Source of the DNA: JAAELZ01 sp965237995
GTDB lineage: Bacteria > Pseudomonadota > Gammaproteobacteria > Arenicellales > Poriferihabitantaceae
Length of the DNA stretch: 64,000 nt
Assembly (NCBI GenBank): GCA_965237995.1
Contig: CBDEGO010000003.1
Location: forward strand, 496,001-560,000
Direction of reading: 5' to 3'
Shown here: positions 18,889 through 27,870 of the stretch, one piece after another
Layout of the letters: the number at the start of each line of letters is the position of its first letter
Position numbering within the stretch: position 1 is the stretch's first letter
Notes under the pieces: model-generated
The model's database searches: none
Told to the model about the DNA's origin: nothing
Seen by the model: the letters and a program-made list of their open reading frames with translations, nothing else
Position numbers and translations under genes: made by a program

Positions 18889-19911
18889 ATGCAACAACGC
18901 AAAACCCTTAAAGCCTTAGCTGTCCTTGGTGGTCTACTGTTCGGATTAAGCAATGCAGCACAAGCTGACTGCGGCAAAATCGAATTAGGTGATTTCGATT
19001 GGAACAGCGCCAAACTACACTCTGCAATCGGCACATTTATCTTAGAAAATGGCTACGGCTGTGAAGTCAACGTCACTACAGGCAGCACTATTCCGATTAT
19101 GGCGTCTTTATACGAGCAAGATTTGGACGTAGTAATGGAAGTTTGGTATGACAATATCATTGATCAATTTGACCCTGCCGAGGCTGCTGGCAAAGTACGT
19201 CGTGTCGGTATTAACACACCCGATTCAGCACAAGGTTTTTACATTGATAAAGCCACTGCGGACGCGCACGGAATTAAGTCTGTAGAAGACATGAAGAACC
19301 CTGAAATTTCGGCGCTTTTTAAAGACCCTGAATATCCAGACAAAGGCCGTATGACTAGCTGCATCTCAGGTTGGACTTGCCACAATATTAACTTAGTCAA
19401 GCTTAAGTCTTACGGTTTAAATGAGTTTTACACTAATTTTGATCCAGGCAGTTCAGGTGCATTAGATGCAGCTATCAAAGGCGGCTTCGACAAAGGTACG
19501 CCGGTGTTCACATACTATTGGGAACCTACAGCGCTAATGGGGTCTGTTGAGTTGGTTAAGCTTGAAGAACCTGAATTTAATACAGACACGTGGGCAAAAA
19601 TGATGGAAGTAGTAGAAGCCGTTAAAGCAGACGGGGAGGAAGCACTGACAAAGGTCGAAGCGACTGCCTATAACGACATGGCTTTACCGATCGGTATCAG
19701 TACGCGCCTTGATAAAGACGAGCCAGAAGTTGTTGAATTCTTTAAGAACTACACGATCTCTTCAGCTGGCGTAAGTAACTTATTAGACCACTACTTAAAC
19801 GATGCAGATGGCGAAGCTGACATTACAGCAGTGCATTATTTGAAGACAACTTCAGACTGGGAAAGCTGGGTACCGGCTGACGTAGCCGCAAAAGTTAAAG
19901 CTGCTCTATAA
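18889..19911 (+). CDS. Glycine betaine/proline-type ABC transporter substrate-binding protein
   Basis: A 340-residue periplasmic protein of the OpuAC family. It has a Sec signal peptide with cleavage expected after AQA, before DCGKIELG. Two-lobe features follow: TGSTIPIMASLYEQDLDVVMEVWYDNI in lobe 1, a disulfide-like pair in SCISGWTC, and TYYWEPTALMG in lobe 2. Several tryptophans and tyrosines (MEVWY, YYWEP, DWESW) could form an aromatic cage for a quaternary ammonium or sulfonium head group. It is the first gene of an X-W-V order. A strong terminator hairpin separates it from the permease gene, which would raise its level relative to the permease. The ligand may be betaine, DMSP, choline or a relative. 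Confidence 0.85.
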   Translation: MQQRKTLKALAVLGGLLFGLSNAAQADCGKIELGDFDWNSAKLHSAIGTFILENGYGCEVNVTTGSTIPIMASLYEQDLDVVMEVWYDNIIDQFDPAEAAGKVRRVGINTPDSAQGFYIDKATADAHGIKSVEDMKNPEISALFKDPEYPDKGRMTSCISGWTCHNINLVKLKSYGLNEFYTNFDPGSSGALDAAIKGGFDKGTPVFTYYWEPTALMGSVELVKLEEPEFNTDTWAKMMEVVEAVKADGEEALTKVEATAYNDMALPIGISTRLDKDEPEVVEFFKNYTISSAGVSNLLDHYLNDADGEADITAVHYLKTTSDWESWVPADVAAKVKAAL

Positions 19912-19937
19912 TCGAATCTTAAGCTAATAATCAGAAT

Positions 19938-19972
19938 AAAAATGGAGGGATTTTATCCCTCCATTTTTTTAG
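19938..19972 (+). terminator. Strong hairpin terminator/attenuator between binding-protein and permease genes
   Basis: A ten-pair stem AATGGAGGGA / TCCCTCCATT with a five-base loop and a following T-run. It lies between the binding protein and permease genes of the same transporter. Read-through or a second promoter in 19975-20104 would be needed for the downstream genes. Confidence 0.85.
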
Positions 19973-20104
19973 CTCCCCCTTCTTAAAATTGCACCACTCA
20001 TTACTCTTTTAGTTGTAGCGCAACGCGTAAAATTCAAACTCTGAATAAGGTACTTTGCTTACAAAGCTTGTGAACCAACCCAATAGATTTCTCAGTAACA
20101 GACT

Positions 20105-21115
20105 ATGAACAAACTCAAACCATTCCTTTCTTGGGGCGGGCTGATCACTATAGTATTTTTGATCGTCTACGCCTTTAATACCAACCGATTTGCACCAGAA
20201 GAATCAGCAATCACATACTTCGCTAGCTTTGAATGGTTTAACAAATGGCCAAGGTGGATGGATATTCCATCGCAAGTTTGGTTTAGCGACGGCATCGAAT
20301 GGTTAACAACTAACTTTGGTTGGCTATTCGATATTATCAATGCTTTTTTAGTGTTTATCTTAGCCAAGATGCAAAACGCCCTTACCTACTTACCTTGGCC
20401 CATAGTTATTGCCTTATTTGCAGGTATTGCTTGGTTCGCCAGTGGTGGTAAAAAAGGCACTACCCTCTTAGTAGCAACTTGTTTATTTTTAATTGGATTC
20501 ATCAGTCCAAAGTTTTGGGATTTAACGTTACAGACAACGGCCATTATGCTGGTTTCTATATTACTGTGTTTAGTGATCGGTATCCCTATGGGCATCAAAA
20601 TGGCACGTAGCGAACGCTTTCGCACATTCATTTTACCCGTACTGGATTTAATGCAAACTATTCCAGCATTTTGTTACCTGATTCCAGGCATTATGCTATT
20701 TGGTTTAGGGGCTGTTCCTGCCATCATCGCCACATTTATCTACGCTGTGCCGCCCGTAGCTCGCCTTACAGACCTGGGTATTCGTTTAGTAGACGAAGAA
20801 GTAATGGAAGCAGCAGACTCTTTTGGAGCCACTCGCAAACAAAAATTATTTGATGTGCAACTACCGCTTGCCCTACCTAATATTATGCAAGGTATTAACC
20901 AAACAACCTTAATGGCGCTCGCTATGGTGGTTATCGCCTCAATGATCGGCACACGCGGCATTGGATCAGAAGTACTGCTAGGCCTACAACAATTAAACGT
21001 AGGCAGAGCAGCCGAATCAGGCATTGCTATCGTGCTACTGGCTATTATTTTTGACCGTATTACGCAGTCCTATGGCGAGCGGTTACAAGAGCGCGCCCAT
21101 ACCAAAGAGAATTAA
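20105..21115 (+). CDS. Betaine-type ABC transporter permease (ProW/OpuAB-like)
   Basis: A 336-residue inner-membrane protein. The N-terminal third has a membrane helix and a Trp-rich periplasmic segment; the C-terminal 200 residues form the BPD_transp_1 domain with five or more helices. The EAA loop is EAADSFGATRKQKLFDVQLPLALPNIMQGI, which docks on the ATPase. MQTIPAFCYLIPGIMLFG and GTRGIGSEVLLGL match the ProW family. It is three bases ahead of the ATPase gene, so the pair is translationally coupled. It should move the ligand delivered by the binding protein encoded at 18889-19911. Confidence 0.9.
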   Translation: MNKLKPFLSWGGLITIVFLIVYAFNTNRFAPEESAITYFASFEWFNKWPRWMDIPSQVWFSDGIEWLTTNFGWLFDIINAFLVFILAKMQNALTYLPWPIVIALFAGIAWFASGGKKGTTLLVATCLFLIGFISPKFWDLTLQTTAIMLVSILLCLVIGIPMGIKMARSERFRTFILPVLDLMQTIPAFCYLIPGIMLFGLGAVPAIIATFIYAVPPVARLTDLGIRLVDEEVMEAADSFGATRKQKLFDVQLPLALPNIMQGINQTTLMALAMVVIASMIGTRGIGSEVLLGLQQLNVGRAAESGIAIVLLAIIFDRITQSYGERLQERAHTKEN

Positions 21116-21118
21116 ACG

Positions 21119-22144
21119 ATGAACAAAATCGAAATAAAAAATATCTACAAAATCTTTGGTGACGACCCGCAATCCGTTTTGCCTATGGTAATGGAGGGTG
21201 CAACTAAAACTGAAGTATTGGAAAAAACAGGCCACACTGTAGGCTTAGATAACGTCAGCATGCCGATGGAAAAAGGCAAGACTTCGGTGGTCATGGGGTT
21301 ATCAGGCTCTGGTAAATCGACCTTAATTCGCCATATCAATCGGCTTATTGAACCCACGGCTGGTGAGATACTCGTCGATGGTCAAAACGTGATTGATCTT
21401 GACCAAGATCAGCTGATTGAATTTCGCCGTAAACAGATGAGCATGGTGTTTCAGCGCTTTGGCCTTTTCCCGCACCGTACTGTTTTACAAAATGTTGGCT
21501 ACGGATTACAAGTTCAGAAAGTACCTGAAAACGTGATTAAGGAAAAAGCGATGACTCAAATTGAGTTAGTTGGCTTGTCTGGGTTTGAAAATCAATTCCC
21601 ATCCCAACTGTCCGGTGGAATGCAACAACGTGTAGGATTGGCGCGCGCACTCGCTACAGACTCAGAAGTGCTGTTAATGGATGAGGCGTTTAGCGCCCTA
21701 GACCCACTTATCCGCAGCGATATGCAGAGTCAGCTAATTGATTTGCAAAAAGAACTACATAAGACCATTGTATTTATTACGCATGACTTAGATGAAGCCT
21801 TACGCCTCGGCGACCAGATTGCCATTCTAAATGGTGGTCGATTGGTGCAAAATGGTAAGCCTGAAGATATTTTAATGAACCCAGCTGACGATTATGTTGA
21901 AGCGTTTGTTAAAGATGTAAACCGTTCGAAGGTCATTCGCGCAAGCACCATTATGCATGCAGCAGAGACTGCAGGGACAGATATCAACTTGAGCGATTTA
22001 CCAACAGTTGACCAAAGCCTCGTTGTAGAAGATTTTTTGCCGATTATATTAGAAACGAAAAAGCCGGTTGCAGTCATTGATGACAACAGTGTTATCGTTG
22101 GCTACGTTACCGAAAAGGAATTACTAAAGGTACTAAGAGCGTAA
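21119..22144 (+). CDS. Betaine-type ABC transporter ATP-binding protein (ProV/OpuAA-like)
   Basis: A 341-residue ABC ATPase. It has the ProV-type N-terminal extension before the nucleotide domain (YKIFGDDPQSVLPM), Walker A GLSGSGKST at about residues 60-68, signature LSGGMQQRVGLARAL, Walker B LLMDEAFSALD, and the switch histidine in VFITHDLDEALR. The C-terminus holds a reduced CBS-like region (VAVIDDNSVIVGYVTEKELL), the osmosensory module in this family. The Q-loop segment is MVFQRFGLFPHRT. It ends the X-W-V set and is followed by a bidirectional terminator shared with the convergent fusion gene. Confidence 0.92.
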   Translation: MNKIEIKNIYKIFGDDPQSVLPMVMEGATKTEVLEKTGHTVGLDNVSMPMEKGKTSVVMGLSGSGKSTLIRHINRLIEPTAGEILVDGQNVIDLDQDQLIEFRRKQMSMVFQRFGLFPHRTVLQNVGYGLQVQKVPENVIKEKAMTQIELVGLSGFENQFPSQLSGGMQQRVGLARALATDSEVLLMDEAFSALDPLIRSDMQSQLIDLQKELHKTIVFITHDLDEALRLGDQIAILNGGRLVQNGKPEDILMNPADDYVEAFVKDVNRSKVIRASTIMHAAETAGTDINLSDLPTVDQSLVVEDFLPIILETKKPVAVIDDNSVIVGYVTEKELLKVLRA

Positions 22145-22170
22145 GATTTATCGACACTTCAGTTAGTATA

Positions 22171-22201
22171 AAAAAGCCGAACATAATAAGTTCGGCTTTT
22201 T
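22171..22201. terminator. Bidirectional hairpin terminator between convergent genes
   Basis: A twelve-pair stem AAAAAGCCGAAC / GTTCGGCTTTTT with a seven-base loop, T-tracts on both strands. It lies between the convergent ATPase gene (plus) and the DUF1989-GcvT gene (minus) and can stop both. Confidence 0.9.
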
Positions 22202-22224
22202 AGTGGACATTAATACGAGAAGCT

Positions 22225-24588
22225 TTAGCTGTAGTTACCTCGCACTCTTTCTTTAGTTGGGTCAAAGTGAGGAAATCCGGTGACTTCGGCAGGAATTCGC
22301 TTTTGGTGCCCATCTAGTTTGCCAACTTCAACCTTGGTTCCAAGTTTAGTATAGCCAACAGACATTCGGCAAAGTGCTATGTTTTGCCCCAAAATCGGTG
22401 ACATAACACCACTGGTGATTTGACCCACTTGATTGCGCCCCACAAATACGCCGTCCCCGTTGCCTGCAATCTCACCGCCGTTAAGCTCTAAACCCACCAA
22501 CTTGCGTTGCGGGCTGGCCTTGCGCTTTATCAGCGCATCTTTGCCAATGAAATCATCTTCTTTATTTTTTAGCGGAACAGTAAATCCAATACCCGCTTCA
22601 AAGGGGTCGGTTTGATCGCAGAACTCAGACCCTGCGAAAATAAGACCAGCTTCGATTCTAAGCATATCTAATGCTTCTAAGCCAAGTGGTTTAATATCGT
22701 GTGGCTGTCCTGCTTCCCAAACCGCATCCCACACCGCCGGAGCATCGTTGGGGTGGCAGAATATCTCATACCCTAACTCACCCGTGTAACCCGTTCGAGA
22801 AACCAAAATCGGGATACCCAATTCCCCACCAATTCGGGCAATAGAAAACTTAAACCAGCCTAATTCTTCAACGGTTGCTTGGTCAGGCCTTGTCCAGATA
22901 ATGTCTTTTAAAGTATCTCTGCTTTTTGGCCCTTGTACTTGTAGATTACATAAATCTGGGGTGGAATTTTTAACCCATGCGCGCAGCCCCAATTCCGCCG
23001 CTTGCGTTCTAATCCAATCGCCAGAGCTCTCACAGCCTCCAATCCAGCGAAAGTTATCTTTGCCGATTCTAAACACAGTGCCATCATCAATCATTCCGCC
23101 GTTGGGGTAGCATATTCCCGTGTAGACAACCTGCCCAACCGCTAGCTTACGAATATCTCGGGTAACGCAGGTTTGCATTAGTAATTCAGCGTCTGGACCG
23201 ACCACTTCGTATTTACGCAATGGCGATAAATCCGTGACGACAACCCCTTTACGACAGGCCCAATACTCTTCTAGCGCACCGTGCTTGGTAAAATTATTAG
23301 CCAGCCAATAGCCATTATATTCACCAAAGTTTCTTGTGTGCTCTGAGGTGCGCGGATGAAAGCCGGTTTCTTGTGTCATAACAGGTGGTGCGTCTGTGGT
23401 TTTACGGTAAGCAATTGCTTGTTTGAATAAGTTGGTTTTACTATATGTTCTTACGTGGATGTCAGTAGGCAGCCAACCGTTGGCAGGATCAATATCACAC
23501 GGGCAAGCAGATGAAAGACACACTAAATCCTTCAAGGCTTTCATCAACACATAATCCCCGGGTCGAGACCAAGGGTCGTCAAACAAGAGCTGAAAATTGT
23601 CGTCGAAGAAAGTGTTGAAAAACAAATTCATCGCCATCCATCCTTTACGCTTTTCGACAGGGTAAGGGTCTAGCGCTCGATTAAAATTATCTGAGCAGTT
23701 CACATGGCCTGGGTACCCAGCATCATCATAATACTTAGAAGTACAAGCGACGCCAAAACTATCGTGCCGTCCACAAGTGTCTTGCACCACCTGAACAAGA
23801 GGCTCTAGATCCGTGTCGTAAAACTTGGAGTTTAAACCTGGCCCCGGATACACTGAGCCCATCATCGAACGTGTTGCGGTCGCATCTAAAGTACGTTCAA
23901 TGCCTTTATCTAGCTTTTCAGCGTCAAAGCACTGAAAATCCGAACATTGACGCCCGGCAACGTCTTGAATTTGAATATAGTCCCCTGCTTTAATTTCATA
24001 GGCAACCGCCGTGCTAGCATGCACCCTTATTTCGTTAGTTGGGTCGGCCAGCGGATCAGGTAAAGCAAAATCAGCAGCTTGCTGAATGTTTGCGCGGCGC
24101 ACATAAACAATCACTTCGGTAGCAGGCAACTCTATACCCGCCAGTGACATAGGCGCGCCCGGCGCACAGATAAGTGTTAGCAAGTCTGACTCAGCGGTAA
24201 ACGTCACTGACGACCCCGCCGGAGTTTCATCAGTAAGAACGTGAGCTACGGCCGAATTATTTAAGTTAATATTGAACGACTTCAGCTTAGACTCCAATCG
24301 CGCAGCGCCCGTTCCACCGTTTGACAAACATGCTTGGATTAAACCGCCTTTGGCGTTCGACTCTATGCCTAACTCAGCAGTACGAGCCGCTCCCAGGCTA
24401 TCAAAACCAGCAACACAGACAGACTGCAATCCCTGTTTGTCGACCACCTCAATCGTATCGCCGGCATAAATAGGCAAAGCGACAGCGCCCCCTCCTTCTA
24501 CCCGATGCCGTTCACTCCCAAGATCAGTACCAGAAAGCCCAGGGATTAAAATTTGATTTGAGCGCTTTAACTCAAGTGCGATAGACAT
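22225..24588 (-). CDS. DUF1989-GcvT fusion protein, probable tetrahydrofolate-dependent methyl/aminomethyl transferase
   Basis: A 787-residue fusion. Residues ~190-375 carry a DUF1989 (urea carboxylase-associated) domain: KAGDYIQIQDVAGRQCSDFQCFD, YPGPGLNSKFYDTD, CGRHDSFGVAC and CLSSACPCDIDPANG with cysteines that could bind metal. Residues ~1-170 look like a degenerate second copy (YAGDTIEVVDKQGLQSVCVAGFD). Residues ~410-787 are a GcvT/DmdA-type domain: GVVVTDLSPLRKYEVVGPDA, GGMIDDGTVFRI (folate-site aspartates near 501-502), LQVQGPKSRD, SRTGYTGELGYEIF and GLEALDMLRIEAGL. GcvT-fold enzymes transfer a C1 group to tetrahydrofolate. The substrate is unknown; the operon partners (betaine-type ABC transporter immediately upstream, same strand) suggest an imported methylated osmolyte. 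It is not the plain GcvT, which is encoded at 31216-32331. Confidence 0.8.
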   Translation of the reverse strand: MSIALELKRSNQILIPGLSGTDLGSERHRVEGGGAVALPIYAGDTIEVVDKQGLQSVCVAGFDSLGAARTAELGIESNAKGGLIQACLSNGGTGAARLESKLKSFNINLNNSAVAHVLTDETPAGSSVTFTAESDLLTLICAPGAPMSLAGIELPATEVIVYVRRANIQQAADFALPDPLADPTNEIRVHASTAVAYEIKAGDYIQIQDVAGRQCSDFQCFDAEKLDKGIERTLDATATRSMMGSVYPGPGLNSKFYDTDLEPLVQVVQDTCGRHDSFGVACTSKYYDDAGYPGHVNCSDNFNRALDPYPVEKRKGWMAMNLFFNTFFDDNFQLLFDDPWSRPGDYVLMKALKDLVCLSSACPCDIDPANGWLPTDIHVRTYSKTNLFKQAIAYRKTTDAPPVMTQETGFHPRTSEHTRNFGEYNGYWLANNFTKHGALEEYWACRKGVVVTDLSPLRKYEVVGPDAELLMQTCVTRDIRKLAVGQVVYTGICYPNGGMIDDGTVFRIGKDNFRWIGGCESSGDWIRTQAAELGLRAWVKNSTPDLCNLQVQGPKSRDTLKDIIWTRPDQATVEELGWFKFSIARIGGELGIPILVSRTGYTGELGYEIFCHPNDAPAVWDAVWEAGQPHDIKPLGLEALDMLRIEAGLIFAGSEFCDQTDPFEAGIGFTVPLKNKEDDFIGKDALIKRKASPQRKLVGLELNGGEIAGNGDGVFVGRNQVGQITSGVMSPILGQNIALCRMSVGYTKLGTKVEVGKLDGHQKRIPAEVTGFPHFDPTKERVRGNYS

Positions 24589-24629
24589 AGCTGTGCCCTA
24601 AATAATACAAAAACCAGTTAAACGATTGC

Positions 24630-26690
24630 TTACGCTAACCCTAATGCTTTCTTTCGGTTATCCGCCCACGTGCGAATTAAATGATCGGCGATTAAACCAA
24701 TAAATGCGACGCATAAGCCCAACGTCAGCCCAATACCAATACCTTGTTTTTCAGACAACGCACCCAAAATAAGTTGCCCCAGGTCAGTCGTGCCAATGAA
24801 GGCACCGATAATCACCATAAACAAGGAGAAAATAACGGTTTGATTGATACCTAACAGCATATGCGGGAAAGCATAAGGCAGTTCAATGCTTATCCAACGT
24901 TGCAAGCGATTTACCCCTGACATAGAGCCAGCATCCTGCAAAGATTGAGGCACAGCGCGCAACCCTTCTACCGTATACCGCGTCGCGGGGATGGTGGCAT
25001 ACACAATAGCTGCGATTAACACGGAGGTATCCGTCACGCCAAACAGCATGATGACGGGAATTAAGTAGATGAACGAGGGAAAGGTTTGAAAAAAGTCACA
25101 TACCAATAATATGGTTTTGCTTGCAAACGAATTCTGCGCACACAAAGTCCCCATGGTAACGCCAATAATGGTGGACGAGATAACCGCGAAAGACGCCATG
25201 TAAGAAGTAATCAACGCCCTATCCCAATACTCAGAAAGCGCAATAAATAGCAATAAAGTGCCAACGATTAAAGCAGATTTATACCCACCTATAATGTAAC
25301 CCGTTCCCATTACCAATAAAAAAGTTGCTACAACAGGCATCGATAAGTAAGCGTTTTTCATCGGAACTAACACGTCCACGATAAGAAATTCATTGAACGT
25401 TTTGAGGGGATAAAAGAACGCATCCCAAACCCAGTCGACCCCAGCTTGCCAATACTCGTGGGTCGTAATACCTTTGTTAGTAGGAATCAAATATAGATAA
25501 TTAAAACCTTCCCTGAAGAAAAACGAGGCCACATAAGCAATGATAGAACCAACAAGTAATGCGATACCCATCAAAATACTAAATTTATTACGTTCGTAAA
25601 AGCTTAAATCAGAAAAGTAATCCGTTTGCTTGTTAGCCCAAGCCAATGACATTTTGTCTAGCACAACCGCAAGTAGCACGATGCATATGCCCATCTCTAA
25701 CGCTTTGCCTACTTTTAGGGAGTTCAGCGCGATCAGCAAGTTATAGCCCAAGCCCGTCGCGCCGATAAAAGAAGCAATAACGGCCATGGCCAAACACTGC
25801 ATGATAACTTGGTTGACACCAATCAAAATATCGCGCCTTGCCGTAGGGATAAGCACTTTAAACATTAATTGAAAATTTGTGCAGCCACTCATTCGACCTG
25901 CTTCAACCACTTCTGGTGAAATATTTTTAAGGCCGAGAATAGTTAATCGTACCATCGGCGGAGTCGCAAAAATAATTGTCGCGATCGCCCCTGCATGATT
26001 GCCTACACCGAAAAAGGCTGTGGTGGGAATCAAATAAGAAAAGTGTGGCATAGTTTGTGCCACATTCAGCAATGGCGCTAATACCATTTCAACCTTAGGG
26101 CTTCTATACGCCCAAATACCTAAGGCCAAGCCTAATAAAACCGAAACGGGCGCAGCGACTAATACAAACGATAAGGTTTGCATCGTCGGCTCCCATTGCC
26201 CAAATACGGACATATAAATAGTCGCGAGCGCCGTCAATATGGCAAGCCCTTTACCGCCCAATTTATAGGCTAATAAGGTTGCTCCAAATGAAACAACTGT
26301 CCATGGTAACCCAGGCCAAACCGCCCATTTATTGTCACCCACCCAACTCCAACTGGTGAACGCAACAATGGTTTTTACACCGCCTAAAAATATTTCCCGA
26401 ATAAAGGTGATAAAGAACAACACAAACCCTGAGATAGAACGCGTGATCTCCCTGAATAGCGCCTTTTCTTCATACTCCTCAATCGACGGGTCATAAACCT
26501 GAATAGGCAACCACTCGTACATCAGAAACTGCGCTCCGTCATTGATAGCCCCTGGCAACGCTTTTAACAACGGGGGCAAACGCCATAGATAATTCGAATC
26601 CGACGGACTAACTAACAGGCAAAGAGCAAAAAACACGACTAGCAAGACGCCAAATTGAAAAGCCGTTGGATGGTCTTTTAGAAATTTCAT
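24630..26690 (-). CDS. Double-length betaine-type ABC transporter permease
   Basis: A 686-residue protein made of two ProW-like permease halves. The first half has NVAQTMPHFSYLIPTTAFFGVGNHAGAIATIIFATPP and an EAA-like loop (EAGRMSGCTNFQLMFKVLIPTARRDIL); the second has DFFQTFPSFIYLIPVIMLFGVTDTSVLIAAIVYATIP and DAGSMSGVNRLQRWISIELPYAFPHMLLGI. The order is a tandem fusion, so one chain could form the whole membrane channel. It is 23 bp after the ATPase gene and 41 bp before the DUF1989-GcvT gene, on one operon. The single-length permease of the first transporter is only half this size. Confidence 0.9.
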   Translation of the reverse strand: MKFLKDHPTAFQFGVLLVVFFALCLLVSPSDSNYLWRLPPLLKALPGAINDGAQFLMYEWLPIQVYDPSIEEYEEKALFREITRSISGFVLFFITFIREIFLGGVKTIVAFTSWSWVGDNKWAVWPGLPWTVVSFGATLLAYKLGGKGLAILTALATIYMSVFGQWEPTMQTLSFVLVAAPVSVLLGLALGIWAYRSPKVEMVLAPLLNVAQTMPHFSYLIPTTAFFGVGNHAGAIATIIFATPPMVRLTILGLKNISPEVVEAGRMSGCTNFQLMFKVLIPTARRDILIGVNQVIMQCLAMAVIASFIGATGLGYNLLIALNSLKVGKALEMGICIVLLAVVLDKMSLAWANKQTDYFSDLSFYERNKFSILMGIALLVGSIIAYVASFFFREGFNYLYLIPTNKGITTHEYWQAGVDWVWDAFFYPLKTFNEFLIVDVLVPMKNAYLSMPVVATFLLVMGTGYIIGGYKSALIVGTLLLFIALSEYWDRALITSYMASFAVISSTIIGVTMGTLCAQNSFASKTILLVCDFFQTFPSFIYLIPVIMLFGVTDTSVLIAAIVYATIPATRYTVEGLRAVPQSLQDAGSMSGVNRLQRWISIELPYAFPHMLLGINQTVIFSLFMVIIGAFIGTTDLGQLILGALSEKQGIGIGLTLGLCVAFIGLIADHLIRTWADNRKKALGLA

Positions 26691-26713
26691 AAGATCAGCT
26701 CTCGTTACGATTG

Positions 26714-27760
26714 TTAACTGCCAAACAATACTTTAATGACTTTATTGGGGTGCAGTACGCCAACAACCTTATCGTTATCGTCTACCACTGCAACCGCTTG
26801 TTTACCGCTAAGCACCGACTCTGCAACGCTTTCGATAATCGCGTCTTGCGGCACGCTGATATCACTGAGTTGTTCAGCTGGGTCCACAGGCTCCATAACA
26901 GATTTAATTCTTAGCACCTTTTCTCTAGGTATCTCTTCGGTGAATTTTCGAACGTATTCCGTCGCTGGATTAAGCACGATATTCGCGGGCGTATCTAATT
27001 GTTCAATAATGCCGTCTTTCATAATCGCCACACGGTCTGCAAGGCGCAGCGCTTCATCAAAGTCGTGCGTAACGAATAAAATGGTTTTTTGCAGCATATT
27101 CTGCAATCTTAGAAATTCATCTTGCATTTCTTTACGTATGAGCGGGTCTAAGGCAGAAAAAGGTTCATCTAAAAACCAAATATCTGGCTCCACTGCCAAG
27201 GAACGCGCGATACCTACGCGTTGTTGCTGACCGCCGGATAGCTCTCGTGGGAAATAGTTCTCGCGTGTGTTGAGCCCTACAAGCTCAACCATTTCCATCG
27301 CCCGATCAATGCTATCTTTGGTACTTACCCCCTTAACCTGTAACGGGAAGGCAATATTTTCTAAAACGGTTTTATGCGGCAACAAGGCAAAGTTCTGAAA
27401 AACCATCCCCATTTTATTTCTTCGCAGCTCCATTAACTGCTTACTATTCATCTCCATGATGTTTTCACCATCGATAAAGATGCTTCCTGAAGTTGCATCA
27501 CCTAAACGTGAAATACAACGTAATAAGGTAGATTTACCTGAGCCGGAAAGCCCCATAATCACCAACATTTCGCCCTTGTGGACTTCAAAATTGGCATCGT
27601 TTACCCCAACGATACAACCCGCCTTTTGAAAAAGCTTTGCATCTACTTTGCCATTGGCTTCCTGCAGTAGTTTCTGCGCGCCATCACCAAAAATTTTATA
27701 AACCGATTCACACTTTATAACGACCTCTCCTTTATCTGGGCTGGTAGATTCAATAGACAT
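26714..27760 (-). CDS. Betaine-type ABC transporter ATP-binding protein (ProV-like)
   Basis: A 348-residue ABC ATPase with a ProV N-terminal extension (ESVYKIFGDGAQKLL), Walker A GLSGSGKST at about residues 70-78, signature LSGGQQQRVGIARSL, Walker B IWFLDEPFSALD, and switch histidine in LFVTHDFDEALR. The C-terminal CBS-like half is short (QAVAVVDDNDKVVGVLHPNKVIKVLF). It is the partner of the double-length permease. It is clearly a paralogue of the ATPase at 21119-22144, with different sequence, so this is not a recent copy. The gene is the second in the X-V-W operon. Confidence 0.92.
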   Translation of the reverse strand: MSIESTSPDKGEVVIKCESVYKIFGDGAQKLLQEANGKVDAKLFQKAGCIVGVNDANFEVHKGEMLVIMGLSGSGKSTLLRCISRLGDATSGSIFIDGENIMEMNSKQLMELRRNKMGMVFQNFALLPHKTVLENIAFPLQVKGVSTKDSIDRAMEMVELVGLNTRENYFPRELSGGQQQRVGIARSLAVEPDIWFLDEPFSALDPLIRKEMQDEFLRLQNMLQKTILFVTHDFDEALRLADRVAIMKDGIIEQLDTPANIVLNPATEYVRKFTEEIPREKVLRIKSVMEPVDPAEQLSDISVPQDAIIESVAESVLSGKQAVAVVDDNDKVVGVLHPNKVIKVLFGS

Positions 27761-27870
27761 ATTTTTTTGTTTTAGTGGTGTTTAAGGTATTTTTGGGAAA
27801 AAAAATCTCCCTCGACAGTATACGCCAAGGGAGACTTCGTAGACATATTAACAGTTTACCTTGTGGAAAC

